Position numbers and translations under genes: made by a program. The notes below the pieces were generated by a model. It saw only the letters and a list, made by a program, of their open reading frames with translations. It searched no databases and was not told the origin of the DNA. A stretch of DNA of 64,000 bases from Polaromonas sp. A23 (GTDB lineage: Bacteria > Pseudomonadota > Gammaproteobacteria > Burkholderiales > Burkholderiaceae_C): the NCBI RefSeq assembly GCF_002001015.1, contig NZ_MUNO01000004.1, positions 62,001 through 126,000 of the forward strand, given 5' to 3'. Positions 27,238 through 36,494 of the stretch are shown one piece after another; position 1 is the first letter of the stretch, and every line of letters begins with the position of its first letter.

Positions 27238-27573
27238 TCAAGGTCTTCCCGCTCTTGATCGCCGGACAGCGATGGCTGCCATCAAAACCAAGGTAGCCAG
27301 CAAGGTGCCGTAAGGCAGGCCTTCTCCTTCTGCCTCATTCGTATCCTTGAGGTCAGATGGGTTCTGAGCCGTTTGGCGAGTCTGTGGTGTGCTGTGTGCT
27401 GTATTCAAACGGACAGCTTCCTGGCTCGGCTGGAATTTCATGCGTGTTGCTGTGGCTCCAGGCGGGTGAGCGCTGGCGACAGCTTTTTTTGCTGGTTTGT
27501 CGGTGGCTATCGGCGCTGCAGCGAAAGTCTGGCTGTGGAGCAAAAAAACGATAGTGATCAGGGCTAGACGCAT
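27238..27573 (-). CDS. Small secreted protein with C-terminal sorting-like tail
   Basis: The 111-residue product has a signal peptide (MRLALITIVFLLHSQTFAAA). A Pro/Ala/Thr/Gln-rich, probably disordered middle follows. The C-terminal tripartite tail has a short LPYG motif, about 15 hydrophobic residues and a basic end, RRSRAGRP. This architecture resembles PEP-CTERM/exosortase substrates, though a clear PEP motif is lacking. It could also be a simple membrane-anchored protein. It is the first of the tightly linked minus-strand polysaccharide genes, 90 bp after galE. ATG 27573 follows GAGGAC. No function can be assigned. Confidence 0.7.
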   Translation of the reverse strand: MRLALITIVFLLHSQTFAAAPIATDKPAKKAVASAHPPGATATRMKFQPSQEAVRLNTAHSTPQTRQTAQNPSDLKDTNEAEGEGLPYGTLLATLVLMAAIAVRRSRAGRP

Positions 27574-27663
27574 AAATGTCCTCAATGGAGGCGAAAACCA
27601 AGTTTGTTGTGCAGTGCAGCAAAGTGCAATAGTCCAAATGGGCCATGGCCGGTGAAGCTCACT

Positions 27664-28776
27664 TCAGGCCGTGCCGGCGACGGTCGGCTGGAGGGGCATG
27701 GCCGGCTCCTGGTTCCTGTGGCTTGACGCTGGCTGCATCGAAGACATGGAGGTTCGGTAACCGTCAGGATTTTTTTGTTGCCAGTGCCACGAGTCGCGGC
27801 ACATGTCCTCTATCGTGCGAGTCGCTCGCCAGCCCAGCAGGGCTTGCGCCTGGGAGACATCGGCGAAATACTGCGCGACATCCCCGGCACGGCGAGGCAC
27901 GAACTCAAAAGGAACCGGTCGTCCACTTGCCCTGCCGAACGCGCTCAGGACACCAAGCACACTGATGCCTTCACCCGTGCCCAGATTGACCGTGAAACTC
28001 TGGTTTTTGGCGATCAAGGCACGCAGCGCTGCGACATGACCCTCGGAGAGATCGGTCACGTGGAGGTAGTCGCGCACGCCGGTTCCGTCAGGAGTCGGGT
28101 AGTCGCTTCCAAAAACACGGAGCTTGTCGCGCATGCCAACGGCCACCTGCGTCACGTAGGGCATCAGGTTGTTGGGCACGCCATGGGGATCCTCGCCGAT
28201 CAGTCCGCTGGCGTGTGCCCCGACGGGATTGAAGTAGCGCAGAATTCCAATCCGCCAGGCGGGATTGGATGCCGCGAGTGAATTGAGCATGTCTTCGCAT
28301 GCCAATTTGGTGCGGGCATACGGGCTTTCCGGTGCACATGGGAAGTTCTCTTTGATCGGGACGCTGGCGGGGTCGCCGTACACCGTCGCGCTGGAAGAAA
28401 AAACCACGGATCGGCAGTCCACACTGTCCATGGCCTGCAGCAGGCTGAGCAGGCCGCTCACGTTGGTGTGGTAGTACCTGAGTGGCTGCTGCACACTTTC
28501 CCCGACGGCCTTGAGGCCGGCAAAGTGCACGGCTGCAACGCAGTGATAGCGTTTGAGCACCTCTGCCACCATCCCCGTTTGCAGCACATCACCGCGCTCG
28601 CACAGGACGCGCTGGCCGGTCAGATGCGCGAGCCTGTCCAGCACCACGGGATGGCTGTTGGAAAAGTCGTCAAGAATGACCGGCCGGTAGCCGGCTTCGG
28701 TCAGCGCGACATAGGTATGGCTGCCGATATAGCCGGCGCCGCCAGTCAATAACACACTGGGTTTGTCTAGAGTCAT
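27664..28776 (-). CDS. galE: UDP-glucose 4-epimerase
   Basis: The enzyme interconverts UDP-glucose and UDP-galactose, supplying precursors to the adjacent polysaccharide operon. The N-terminus VLLTGGAGYIGSHTYVAL is diagnostic. The catalytic SSSATVYGDP and YARTK (YxxxK) motifs follow, with NPVGAHASGLIGEDP later. At 370 residues it is about 30 longer than usual; the extra part is a low-complexity Ser/Gln/Pro-rich C-terminal tail. ATG 28776 is chosen over an in-frame TTG at 28803. Confidence 0.95.
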   Translation of the reverse strand: MTLDKPSVLLTGGAGYIGSHTYVALTEAGYRPVILDDFSNSHPVVLDRLAHLTGQRVLCERGDVLQTGMVAEVLKRYHCVAAVHFAGLKAVGESVQQPLRYYHTNVSGLLSLLQAMDSVDCRSVVFSSSATVYGDPASVPIKENFPCAPESPYARTKLACEDMLNSLAASNPAWRIGILRYFNPVGAHASGLIGEDPHGVPNNLMPYVTQVAVGMRDKLRVFGSDYPTPDGTGVRDYLHVTDLSEGHVAALRALIAKNQSFTVNLGTGEGISVLGVLSAFGRASGRPVPFEFVPRRAGDVAQYFADVSQAQALLGWRATRTIEDMCRDSWHWQQKNPDGYRTSMSSMQPASSHRNQEPAMPLQPTVAGTA

Positions 28777-29180
28777 GTAGAAAGAACCAGAAGGAGCCGG
28801 CAAGCCGACGAGTTGGACGGAATGTAAGGAAACGGACGATGCAGCGAGTACGCATTACAGCGAGTACGCATTACGCGCGGCAACGATGGCCTGTCGATGG
28901 CATTAACGAAGGCTCGCTGATGACCGCAAGGGTCGATGTCGGAGAGAAACCATTGTGAATGTCAGACAGGGGCCAACCCGTGCTCAGAGACGTGTCAGGC
29001 GTATCGAATCGTGTGTGCGAGGCGGTTCCGGTTTTCTGCTGAAACATCCGGAGCGCAGGCTTTCATGGGAAAAATCGGAAAACTTCCCGCCCACTTCGGG
29101 ATGACAGAAAGTCACACTTCGGCAGCGTTCTTTTTCATGCGCATCTTCAGTGTTGCCATTGCAGACAAACGCAGCGCAAA
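28777..29180. other. Intergenic region between galE and the etf-QO terminator, no gene found
   Basis: About 400 bp hold the galE upstream region and the tandem repeat at 28843. A 101-codon open frame on the plus strand (from 28936) has no recognisable similarity, runs through the terminator and is not credible as a gene. Confidence 0.6.
28843..28874. repeat. Two perfect tandem copies of a 16-bp unit upstream of galE
   Basis: AGCGAGTACGCATTAC occurs at 28843-28858 and again at 28859-28874 without a gap. It lies 67 bp upstream of the galE start and may be a slippage-type duplication or a paired binding site. Confidence 0.75.
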
Positions 29181-29210
29181 AAAAAGAGCCTGCAGAGGAG
29201 GCTCTTTTTT
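29181..29210. terminator. Rho-independent terminator after ETF-QO gene
   Basis: A 10-bp stem (AAAAAGAGCC / GGCTCTTTTT, loop 29191-29199) is flanked by A- and T-runs, so it can stop transcription in both directions. It lies 15 bp beyond the stop of the minus-strand ETF-QO gene. Confidence 0.88.
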
Positions 29211-29225
29211 TGGAGGGAAGAAGAT

Positions 29226-30911
29226 TTACATTCCGCTGTAGTTTGGACCGCCGCCGCCTTCCGGCGTGACCCAGACAATGTTCTGGGTCGGGTCCTTGAT
29301 GTCACAGGTTTTGCAATGCACGCAGTTCTGCGCGTTGATCTGTAGACGGTCGCTGTTGTCAGGATTTTTCACAAATTCATACACACCGGCCGGACAGTAG
29401 CGCGACTCCGGTCCGGCATAAGTCGCCAGGTTGATGTTGACCGGCACGCTGGCATCCTTCAGGGTCAGGTGCGCGGGCTGCTGCTCTTCGTGATTCGTAT
29501 TGGAAACAAAAACCGAGCTCAGGCGGTCGAAGGTGATCTTGTTGTCCGGCTTGGGGTAGACGATCTGCGGGTACTCCGATGCTGGCTTGAGCTTGGCATG
29601 GTCGGGCACCTTGTTGTGAATGGTCCAGGGCGGCGCCTTGAACCCAAGCTTGGGCAGCAGCCACAGCTCGATGCCGTTCATGATGGACGACAGGTACAGG
29701 CCCTTTTTCATCCACTGCTTGGTGTTGCGCGAGACCTCCAGCTCTTCAAACAACCAGCTCTTCTCGAATGCTTCGGGGTAGGCCGTGAGTTCATCATGCT
29801 GGCGCCCTGCGGTCACCGCCGCATAGGCTGCTTCTGCGGCCAGCATGCCGGTCTTGATCGCTGCATGGCTACCCTTGATGCGCGCGAAGTTGAGGAACCC
29901 CGCTTCGCAGCCGACAAGGGCGCCACCTGGGAAGACGGTTTTGGGCAGGCTCATCAGGCCGCCGCAAGTGATGGCGCGTGCGCCGTAGCTGATGCGCTTT
30001 CCGCCTTCGAGGTATTGGCGAATTGCCGGGTGTGTCTTCCAGCGCTGCATTTCCTCAAAAGGGCTCAACCACGGGTTGCTGTATTCCAGGCCGGTGATAA
30101 AGCCCAGCGTGACCTTGTTGCCTTCGAGGTGGTACAGGAAGCCTCCGCCATAGGTCTTGCTGTCCATGGGCCAGCCCAGTGAGTGCACCACATGGCCGGC
30201 CTTGGCTTTGGCCGGATCGATTTCCCAGAGCTCCTTGATGCCCAGTGCATAGGTTTGTGGGTCTTTACCGGCGTCAAGCTTGAATTTGGAAATCAGCTGC
30301 CGGCCCAGGTGGCCGCGCGAGCCTTCGGCAAAGATGGTGTACTTGCCGTGCAGCTCCATGCCCAGCTGGAAATGGTCACTCGGCTGGCCGTCTTTACCAA
30401 TGCCGAGGTTGCCGGTTGCGACGCCCTTGACGGAGCCATCATCGTTGTAAAGAACCTCCGCGGCAGGAAAGCCGGGGAATATCTCCACGCCCAGCGCCTC
30501 CGCCTGCTCGCCCAGCCAGCGGACCACATTGCCGAGGCTGATGACATAGTTGCCTTCGTTGTGCAGGCACTTGGGAATGAGGAACTGCGGAGTGCTGATT
30601 TTGCCGGTCTGGCTCAGGAACAGCATCTCGTCGCCCGTGACGGGTTGGTTCAGCGGAGCGCCACGCTCTTTCCAGTCGGGAAACAGTTCGGTGATCGCGC
30701 GTGGATCCATCAGGGCGCCGCTCAGGATGTGCGCGCCGGGCTCTGAGCCCTTTTCAAGTACCACCACCGAGAGTTCCGTGCCTTTTTCGACGGCCAGCTG
30801 TTTCAGCCGGATCGCTGTGGCCAGGCCACCGGGGCCGCCTCCGACAACGACCACGTCGTATTCCATCGCTTCGCGGGGGCCGAACTGGGCCAGGATTTCT
30901 TGGTTATTCAT
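29226..30911 (-). CDS. etfQO: Electron transfer flavoprotein-ubiquinone oxidoreductase
   Basis: This 561-residue inner-membrane-associated flavoprotein passes electrons from ETF (fed by acyl-CoA dehydrogenases) to ubiquinone. An FAD motif VVVVGGGPGGLATAIRLKQ is near residue 20. The C-terminal 4Fe-4S ligand region is NCVHCKTCDIKDPTQNIVWV, and the GGGGPNYSGM end is typical. ATG 30911 (MNNQEIL) gives the normal length; a frame extension up to 31004 has no family similarity. It is divergent from an SDR gene across a TetR-type palindrome. Confidence 0.96.
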   Translation of the reverse strand: MNNQEILAQFGPREAMEYDVVVVGGGPGGLATAIRLKQLAVEKGTELSVVVLEKGSEPGAHILSGALMDPRAITELFPDWKERGAPLNQPVTGDEMLFLSQTGKISTPQFLIPKCLHNEGNYVISLGNVVRWLGEQAEALGVEIFPGFPAAEVLYNDDGSVKGVATGNLGIGKDGQPSDHFQLGMELHGKYTIFAEGSRGHLGRQLISKFKLDAGKDPQTYALGIKELWEIDPAKAKAGHVVHSLGWPMDSKTYGGGFLYHLEGNKVTLGFITGLEYSNPWLSPFEEMQRWKTHPAIRQYLEGGKRISYGARAITCGGLMSLPKTVFPGGALVGCEAGFLNFARIKGSHAAIKTGMLAAEAAYAAVTAGRQHDELTAYPEAFEKSWLFEELEVSRNTKQWMKKGLYLSSIMNGIELWLLPKLGFKAPPWTIHNKVPDHAKLKPASEYPQIVYPKPDNKITFDRLSSVFVSNTNHEEQQPAHLTLKDASVPVNINLATYAGPESRYCPAGVYEFVKNPDNSDRLQINAQNCVHCKTCDIKDPTQNIVWVTPEGGGGPNYSGM

Positions 30912-31004
30912 GGTGGACTCGCTGATAATGATTTTCAGGAACGGTGGCCCTTGGGTAACGGCCGCAGGTGTCGCGCCTGATTTTATGTCGTGAATCCTGT
31001 GCAT

Positions 31005-31018
31005 CGAACGACCGTTCG
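31005..31018. promoter_or_regulatory. Perfect 6-2-6 inverted repeat, candidate TetR-family operator
   Basis: CGAACG-AC-CGTTCG lies between the divergent etfQO and SDR genes, 33 bp ahead of the SDR start. This spacing and sequence are typical of TetR-family operators found at fatty-acid and acyl-CoA degradation genes in Burkholderiales. The regulator is not in this window, so its identity is inference. Confidence 0.6.
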
Positions 31019-31050
31019 TATTCGTACACTTTTATTGAGAGGAGCCTCTA

Positions 31051-31833
31051 ATGGCCTACAGCCTGGATCTTTCAGGACGTGTCGCACTCGTGACCGGCGC
31101 ATCGGGTGGACTCGGTGCGCAGTTCGCCAGGACCTTGAGCAGTGCCGGTGCCGCGGTGGTGCTGGCCAGCCGCAGGATGGACAAGCTCAAGGCCTTGCGT
31201 GCACAGATCGAGGCCGACGGCGGCGATGCCCACGTGGTCATGCTGGATGTGACAGACCACGCCAGCATCAAGTCAGCGGTTGCCCATGCGGAAACCGAGG
31301 TCGGTCCCATCGATATCCTGGTCAACAATTCGGGCGTGAGCACCACGCAGCGCATCCAGGACGTGAACGAAGAAGACTACGACTTCATTTTCGGCACCAA
31401 TGTCAAAGGGGCATTTTTTGTGGCCCAGGAAGTCGGCAAACGCATGCTCGCACGTTCGCGTGGCATGGCGCCAGGTACCTTTTCCGGGGGCCGCATCATC
31501 AACATCGCGTCGATGGCGGGCCTTCGCGTGTTGCCGCAAATTGGTGTGTACTGTATGAGCAAGGCCGCTGTGGTGCAAATGACCAAGGCCATGGCGCTGG
31601 AGTGGGGCAAGTTCGGCATCAACGTCAACGCCATCTGCCCGGGCTACATCGACACCGAGATCAATCACCACCACTGGCAGACCGAGCAGGGCCAGAAGCT
31701 GGTGCAGATGCTGCCGCGCAAGCGCATAGGCAAGCCCGAGGACCTTGATGCCTTGCTGGTGATGCTGGCCAGTGGACAAAGCCACTTCATCAATGGCGCC
31801 GTGATTGCGGCGGACGACGGCTTCGGTGCCTGA
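31051..31833 (+). CDS. Short-chain dehydrogenase/reductase (SDR)
   Basis: The 260-residue classical SDR has the cofactor motif VTGASGGLGAQFARTL (residues 14-29), NNSGVS, the catalytic serine in IINIASMAG, and the YCMSKAAVVQMTKAMA stretch carrying YxxxK. It oxidises or reduces a hydroxyacyl or similar substrate; given the etfQO neighbour, a role in acyl-CoA metabolism is plausible. GAGAGGAGCC precedes the ATG. The candidate TetR operator lies in its promoter region. Confidence 0.93.
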   Translation: MAYSLDLSGRVALVTGASGGLGAQFARTLSSAGAAVVLASRRMDKLKALRAQIEADGGDAHVVMLDVTDHASIKSAVAHAETEVGPIDILVNNSGVSTTQRIQDVNEEDYDFIFGTNVKGAFFVAQEVGKRMLARSRGMAPGTFSGGRIINIASMAGLRVLPQIGVYCMSKAAVVQMTKAMALEWGKFGINVNAICPGYIDTEINHHHWQTEQGQKLVQMLPRKRIGKPEDLDALLVMLASGQSHFINGAVIAADDGFGA

Positions 31834-31874
31834 ACCCGGGTGAGGGGTTTCCTGTTTCAGCCAGATTGCCGCCC

Positions 31875-32777
31875 ATGCTGACGGGCGTCCTGGCGGGCTT
31901 GGCGGCCGGCGCTTTGTGGGGCCTTGTATTTGTTGCCCCGCGCATGTTGGACACCGGTCCGGGCGGCTATTCGTCGATAGACCTCACGGCCGGACGCTTT
32001 GCGGTATACGGGGTGTTGGCCGCAGCGGTGATGCTGATGGGTTGGCGCCGCCGCCGCCTGCCAACCCTTCGCCAGGCCGGCGCCGCGTTGGCCATGAGCG
32101 TGTTGGGTTTCAGCGGGTATTACCTGTTGCTGGTGCTCGCCATCCGCGATGCAGGCACGGAAGTGCCTTCCTTGATCATCGGCACCATTCCCCTGTGGGT
32201 CATGCTGTTCGGCAAGCCGCAGGGGCTGCGCTGGGGTGCATTGCTGCCGGGGCTGGCGTTGACGCTGGCCGGGTTGGCGCTCATGATGGGCTCCACGCAT
32301 GAGACGGGCCAGGGTGCGGCCACGCATTTCTGGCGCGGCATGCTGTTTGTCACAGCCTCGCTCGTATGCTGGACAGCGTTTGCCATTCTCAACTCCGCAT
32401 GGCTCAAGCGGCACCCCGAAGTCAATGCCACCGACTGGGCCAACTGGCTGGGCGTGGCCACAGGTTTGGGCGCCTTGCTGATGTGGCTGGCAGGGGGCTC
32501 GGACTGGCCGGTGCTGGCTGTGCGCGAAGACCGGGGGATGTTTGTTCTCCTGTGCGTGGCGGCCGGGGTGGGCTCGACCTGGCTGGCCACGATTTTGTGG
32601 AACATGGCCAGCCAGCGGCTCAGCGCCAGCCTGTGCGGACAACTCATCGTCAGCGAAACCATTTTTGCGCTGTTGTATTCTTTCATGTGGGACGGTCATT
32701 GGCCCACCTTGACGCAACTCGCCGCCTGTGTGCTGTTCACACTGGGCATTCTGGCTTCCATCCGGGCGCACCGCTGA
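31875..32777 (+). CDS. EamA/DMT-family transporter
   Basis: This 300-residue inner-membrane protein has about ten helices in two EamA halves. The first contains GVLAGLAAGALWGLVFVAPR; the second starts near GMLFVTASLVCWTAFAILN. Family members export amino acids or metabolites. ATG 31875 is chosen over a TTG nine bases upstream; no strong ribosome binding site is visible. It follows the SDR gene by 41 bp. The substrate is unknown. Confidence 0.88.
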   Translation: MLTGVLAGLAAGALWGLVFVAPRMLDTGPGGYSSIDLTAGRFAVYGVLAAAVMLMGWRRRRLPTLRQAGAALAMSVLGFSGYYLLLVLAIRDAGTEVPSLIIGTIPLWVMLFGKPQGLRWGALLPGLALTLAGLALMMGSTHETGQGAATHFWRGMLFVTASLVCWTAFAILNSAWLKRHPEVNATDWANWLGVATGLGALLMWLAGGSDWPVLAVREDRGMFVLLCVAAGVGSTWLATILWNMASQRLSASLCGQLIVSETIFALLYSFMWDGHWPTLTQLAACVLFTLGILASIRAHR

Positions 32778-32810
32778 GCTGCCCTTCATCCTGACCAACA
32801 CGCCCTCGTC

Positions 32811-33230
32811 ATGAAAATCGAAATCCCCGAATCAAAAAAACTGGTGTTTGAAATGCGCATCGCCATCCGTTGGGGCGACATGGATGCGATGGGCCATGTC
32901 AACAATGCCAGCTATTTCCGTTATCTGGAGACGGTCCGCATCGATTGGATGCATTCCATCGGCTGTGTGCCCGACCCCCAGGGTGAAGGCCCGGTGATCG
33001 TCAATGCGTTTTGCAACTTCTACAAGCAGCTCGAATACCCGGGTGATGTGCTGGTGAAGATGTACGTCAGCGACCCGGGCCGCACCACTTTCGAAAGCTG
33101 GGGAACGATGGAGCGCGTTGACCAACCTGGCGTCATCTGCGCTGCGGGCGGTGCCACCACCATCTGGGTGAATTTTCCGAGCCAGAAGGCGGCTGAGTTG
33201 CCGGATTGGATGCGTGCCATCGTCAGTTAG
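32811..33230 (+). CDS. Acyl-CoA thioesterase, 4-hydroxybenzoyl-CoA thioesterase family
   Basis: The 139-residue hotdog-fold protein has the family motif WGDMDAMGHVNNASYFRYLE around residues 21-40, including the catalytic aspartate. It hydrolyses an acyl-CoA thioester. The gene lies 33 bp after the EamA gene, in the same direction as the SDR, suggesting a shared transcript. Substrate is not determinable. Confidence 0.92.
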   Translation: MKIEIPESKKLVFEMRIAIRWGDMDAMGHVNNASYFRYLETVRIDWMHSIGCVPDPQGEGPVIVNAFCNFYKQLEYPGDVLVKMYVSDPGRTTFESWGTMERVDQPGVICAAGGATTIWVNFPSQKAAELPDWMRAIVS

Positions 33231-33311
33231 TGATAAAAAAGGCCTTTAGCCCTTTGTCTGCGGGAATACTTCGCTATCGAATGAGGAGCAACCCGGCGCG
33301 GTGGCGGCTTC

Positions 33312-33890
33312 CTATTTTTGCTTGGGTACCCGCCCCATCAGGTAAAACTCGGGGTTGGGCAGCATGTTCGAGAAGCTGGCGATGCGGTTGGACAGGCCGA
33401 AGAACGCCGTGATTGCCGCGATGTCCCAGATGTCCTCATCGTTGAAGCCGTGCGCACGCAGGGCGGCGAAGTCGGCTTCCTCGATCTCGTGGGATTTCTC
33501 GCAAACCTTCATCGCAAAGTCCAGCATCGCGCGCTGGCGCGGCGTGATGTCGGCCTTGCGGTAGTTCACCGCGACCTGGTCGGCCACCAGCGGCTTTTTC
33601 TCGTAGATGCGGAGCAGGGCGCCGTGTGCCACCACACAGTAAAGGCACTGGTTGGCGGCGCTGGTCGTGGTGACGATCATCTCGCGGTCGCCTTTGCTGA
33701 GACCGGACTCTTCCCGCAGCATCAAGGCGTCGTGGTAAGCAAAAAACGCGCGCCATTCGGCCGGTCTGCGGGCCAGTGCCAGGAAAACATTCGGCACAAA
33801 CCCGGCCTTTTCCTGGACCTCCAGGATTTTCCCCCTGATGTCATCGGGCAGTTCATTGAGCGACGGGGTGGGGTAGGGCGCGAACATCAT
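33312..33890 (-). CDS. AhpD-like/carboxymuconolactone decarboxylase family peroxidase-related protein
   Basis: The 192-residue protein is all-helical by composition and carries the CxxC...H active site in NQCLYCVVAHGALLR around residues 83-97. This motif occurs in AhpD-type alkylhydroperoxidases. Length and the GFVPNVFLALARRPAEW stretch fit the uncharacterised peroxidase-related subgroup. ATG 33890 follows GGAG. It stands alone, convergent to the thioesterase and downstream of the histidine kinase gene. Confidence 0.9.
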   Translation of the reverse strand: MMFAPYPTPSLNELPDDIRGKILEVQEKAGFVPNVFLALARRPAEWRAFFAYHDALMLREESGLSKGDREMIVTTTSAANQCLYCVVAHGALLRIYEKKPLVADQVAVNYRKADITPRQRAMLDFAMKVCEKSHEIEEADFAALRAHGFNDEDIWDIAAITAFFGLSNRIASFSNMLPNPEFYLMGRVPKQK

Positions 33891-33960
33891 GGGGCTCCTT
33901 CAGATCAATGGCGGGCGGGTGATGGACCGGATGATACGTCCGGCCTCTCACCCGCCCCGG

Positions 33961-36273
33961 TCAGAGGGTTACGGTGAAGCAGGCGCCCTGGCCAGGGGCG
34001 CTGCGCACATCAATGCTTCCGCCGTGCAGCTCGACCGAGTTCTTCACGATGGCCAGGCCCAGCCCGGTGCCCTGGATGTCACCCACATTGCTGGCGCGGT
34101 GGAAGGACTGGAAAAGATGGGGAATTTCTTCGGTCGGAATGCCGATGCCCCGGTCCTGCACCTCGAACACGGTGCGGCCGTCCTGCCTGGAAACGTCCAG
34201 GCTGACCTTGCCACCCTGCGGCGAGTACTTGATGGCGTTGGACAGCAGGTTGCCCAGGATGTGACGCAGCAGCTTGGCATCGAAGACACCGGCGGACACC
34301 TCCGGGGAAAACTGCGTCTCTATTTCGCAGTTGGTCTTGGGCAGGAGGAAGCGCGCTTCTTGCACGATGTCGCGGCAAAGCGCCAGGAGGTCCGTCTGCT
34401 GCGGCCGGAACTCCAGCATCTGCGCGTCCACCTGGCCTATCAGCAAGGCGCGGTCCAGCATCCTGGCCATGCGCTGGACACCGGCGCCTATGCTGTTGAG
34501 TATTTCAAGTCTCTCTTCCGCAGGCATCCGGTCGCTGTAGTCCCTGACGAGCTCCGACGCCGACAGGATGGCCGCGAGCGGTGTCCTGAACTCATGGCTG
34601 GTCATGGACACAAAACGCGAGCGCAGGTCGTTGAGTTCCTTTTCACGTTCCAGGGCGGCGCGGATGTTGTCTTCCGCGCGCCGGCGCTCGGTGATGTCCA
34701 GCAGCGTCCAGATCACGCCGGCCGAAGGGGTGCGGTCCACCACGCAGCGGCCGGCCAGCTGCATCCACACCGCCTCGCCGCCGCGGCGCAGGAAGCGCCG
34801 CTCGTCCACGTAAACACCATCACGCAACAAGGCTTCGCGCGTCACGCGGCCATCGGCTTCGAAAGTCTCGTCGTCCGGGTAGAGCAGCCGCGACGACTGA
34901 CCTACCAGCTCCTGGCGCGAGTAGCCCGTTATTTCCAGATACTTGTCGTTTATCCACTGGATGCGCCGGTCCACGTTGAAGCTGATGCCCACCAGCGCGC
35001 TGTTGAAGATGGCTTCGCGTTCCGACGAGGTTTTCTCGAGCGCGGCTTCCAACGCCTTGCGTTCCGTGATGTCCATCACTGCCCAGACCGTTCCCTGGGT
35101 CCTGTCGAGAATGCTGACGGCCTTGCCGGAGGCGGTGACCCAGAACAGGCTGCCGTCAAGCTTGCGCATCCGCAGGTCGTTCTGGTAGGCGCGGCCCTCG
35201 CTCATGCAGTCCGCGATATCCCTGGCCACACGGGTGTATTCGGCCTCTGACTCGAACAGCTCGCTCCAGTGGGCCGGTGCGGTTGCGCCGGGGGCGATGC
35301 CGAAAATTTTCGACAGCGCCTGGTTGGACCAGCGGAAAGTGTCGGCACTCGTGAGGAAGGCAATGCCGACCAGCGAGTTTTCAAGAATGGTCTCTCGCTC
35401 TTCCAGGGTGTCGCGCAGCTTTTCCTCAAGGGCTCTTTTTTCGCTGATGTCCGAGAAAAAGGTGAGGGTGGCCTGCTCGCCGTCCCAGGGAACCACCGTC
35501 ACGCTGATGCCTATCCAGCGGATGGTCCCATCGGGCAACAGCAGCCGAAGTTCATAGCGGCTGGGCGCATCTTCGCCGGCCAGGCGTTTGCGCTGGCGCT
35601 CCAGCACCAGGGCGTGGTCATCGGGGTGGATGCGGTGCAGGAAACCGATCTGCTGCATGTCCTGCGGAGACATGCCGGCTATCTCGGCAGCCCTTGCGTT
35701 GGAATAGGCCACCTTCTGGTCTTTCACCACAATCATGCCTTCACTGACATGTTCGACCACGGCACGGTACTTTTCCTCCGAGCCGCGCAGTGCCTGCTCC
35801 ACCGAGCGCCTGCCGGAGACGTCGCGGATGAAGGCGCCGAAGCTGTTGGTCCCATCGCCCCGCACGGTGAAGATGGAAAGTTCGATGGCGATCAGCGAGC
35901 CATTCTTGTGCAGCGCTTCGATCTCCAGCAGCCGGTTGGCGGTGTTTGCCTCGCCGGTTTCCAGGTGCGCCGCGAAACTGGTTTCGTACGCTTCGCGGTA
36001 TTTGTCCGGAACGATCAGGTCGCCCATCTGCCGGTCAACAGCCTCCCCGGCGTTCCAGCCCAGCATCCGTTCGGCACTGAGATTCCAGTGGGTGATGGTT
36101 CCGCTGGCGTCCAGTTCCAGCACCGCATCGCGTGCGGAATCCAGCAGTGAGGTGAGGTGGCGTTGCCTGGCCTCCAGCGCCTTGATGGTCGCTGCCTGGC
36201 TGGCGATGACATCCTCTGCGGATCCGGGCTCCGGCGGCGCGGTGGCTGCGGGTCGTGGGGACTGTTTATTCAT
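33961..36273 (-). CDS. Multi-PAS sensor histidine kinase (soluble)
   Basis: This 770-residue kinase has no membrane helix or signal peptide, so it should sense a cytoplasmic cue. About four PAS/PAC units cover residues 30-535; repeated WTLLDITERRRAED-type linker motifs mark their ends. A HisKA domain follows, with the phosphoacceptor His560 in SHEFRTPLAAIL. The HATPase domain has HILGNLLSNAIKYSP and GIGIPTEEIPHLFQSFHRA. It is divergent from the GlrR-like regulator gene, 221 bp apart, and is the obvious candidate partner. It does not resemble the membrane kinase GlrK of enterobacteria. Confidence 0.93.
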   Translation of the reverse strand: MNKQSPRPAATAPPEPGSAEDVIASQAATIKALEARQRHLTSLLDSARDAVLELDASGTITHWNLSAERMLGWNAGEAVDRQMGDLIVPDKYREAYETSFAAHLETGEANTANRLLEIEALHKNGSLIAIELSIFTVRGDGTNSFGAFIRDVSGRRSVEQALRGSEEKYRAVVEHVSEGMIVVKDQKVAYSNARAAEIAGMSPQDMQQIGFLHRIHPDDHALVLERQRKRLAGEDAPSRYELRLLLPDGTIRWIGISVTVVPWDGEQATLTFFSDISEKRALEEKLRDTLEERETILENSLVGIAFLTSADTFRWSNQALSKIFGIAPGATAPAHWSELFESEAEYTRVARDIADCMSEGRAYQNDLRMRKLDGSLFWVTASGKAVSILDRTQGTVWAVMDITERKALEAALEKTSSEREAIFNSALVGISFNVDRRIQWINDKYLEITGYSRQELVGQSSRLLYPDDETFEADGRVTREALLRDGVYVDERRFLRRGGEAVWMQLAGRCVVDRTPSAGVIWTLLDITERRRAEDNIRAALEREKELNDLRSRFVSMTSHEFRTPLAAILSASELVRDYSDRMPAEERLEILNSIGAGVQRMARMLDRALLIGQVDAQMLEFRPQQTDLLALCRDIVQEARFLLPKTNCEIETQFSPEVSAGVFDAKLLRHILGNLLSNAIKYSPQGGKVSLDVSRQDGRTVFEVQDRGIGIPTEEIPHLFQSFHRASNVGDIQGTGLGLAIVKNSVELHGGSIDVRSAPGQGACFTVTL

Positions 36274-36494
36274 GGATGGCCAGGGCGGGGACGTGCCTTG
36301 TGCGGCCGGTCCGGGGTTGAATCGGTAACGGGATTCTCTGCGATAGCCATCCGTTCGGTCAAATCAGGGAAGCCCGCAGTGCCGTCAAGGTGTGTCGCGA
36401 CGGTGTACGGTCCATCGGTTAGACGTTATGCTTGGAAAAAAACGTCAACAACAGCTCTGCCAGCCTGAGGTACGTGCTTGATCAACGGGGAACT

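Noticed and set aside
28936-29241. 101-codon open frame between galE and etfQO
   Set aside because: It passes through a clear terminator, lacks a ribosome binding site and similarity, and ends inside etfQO.
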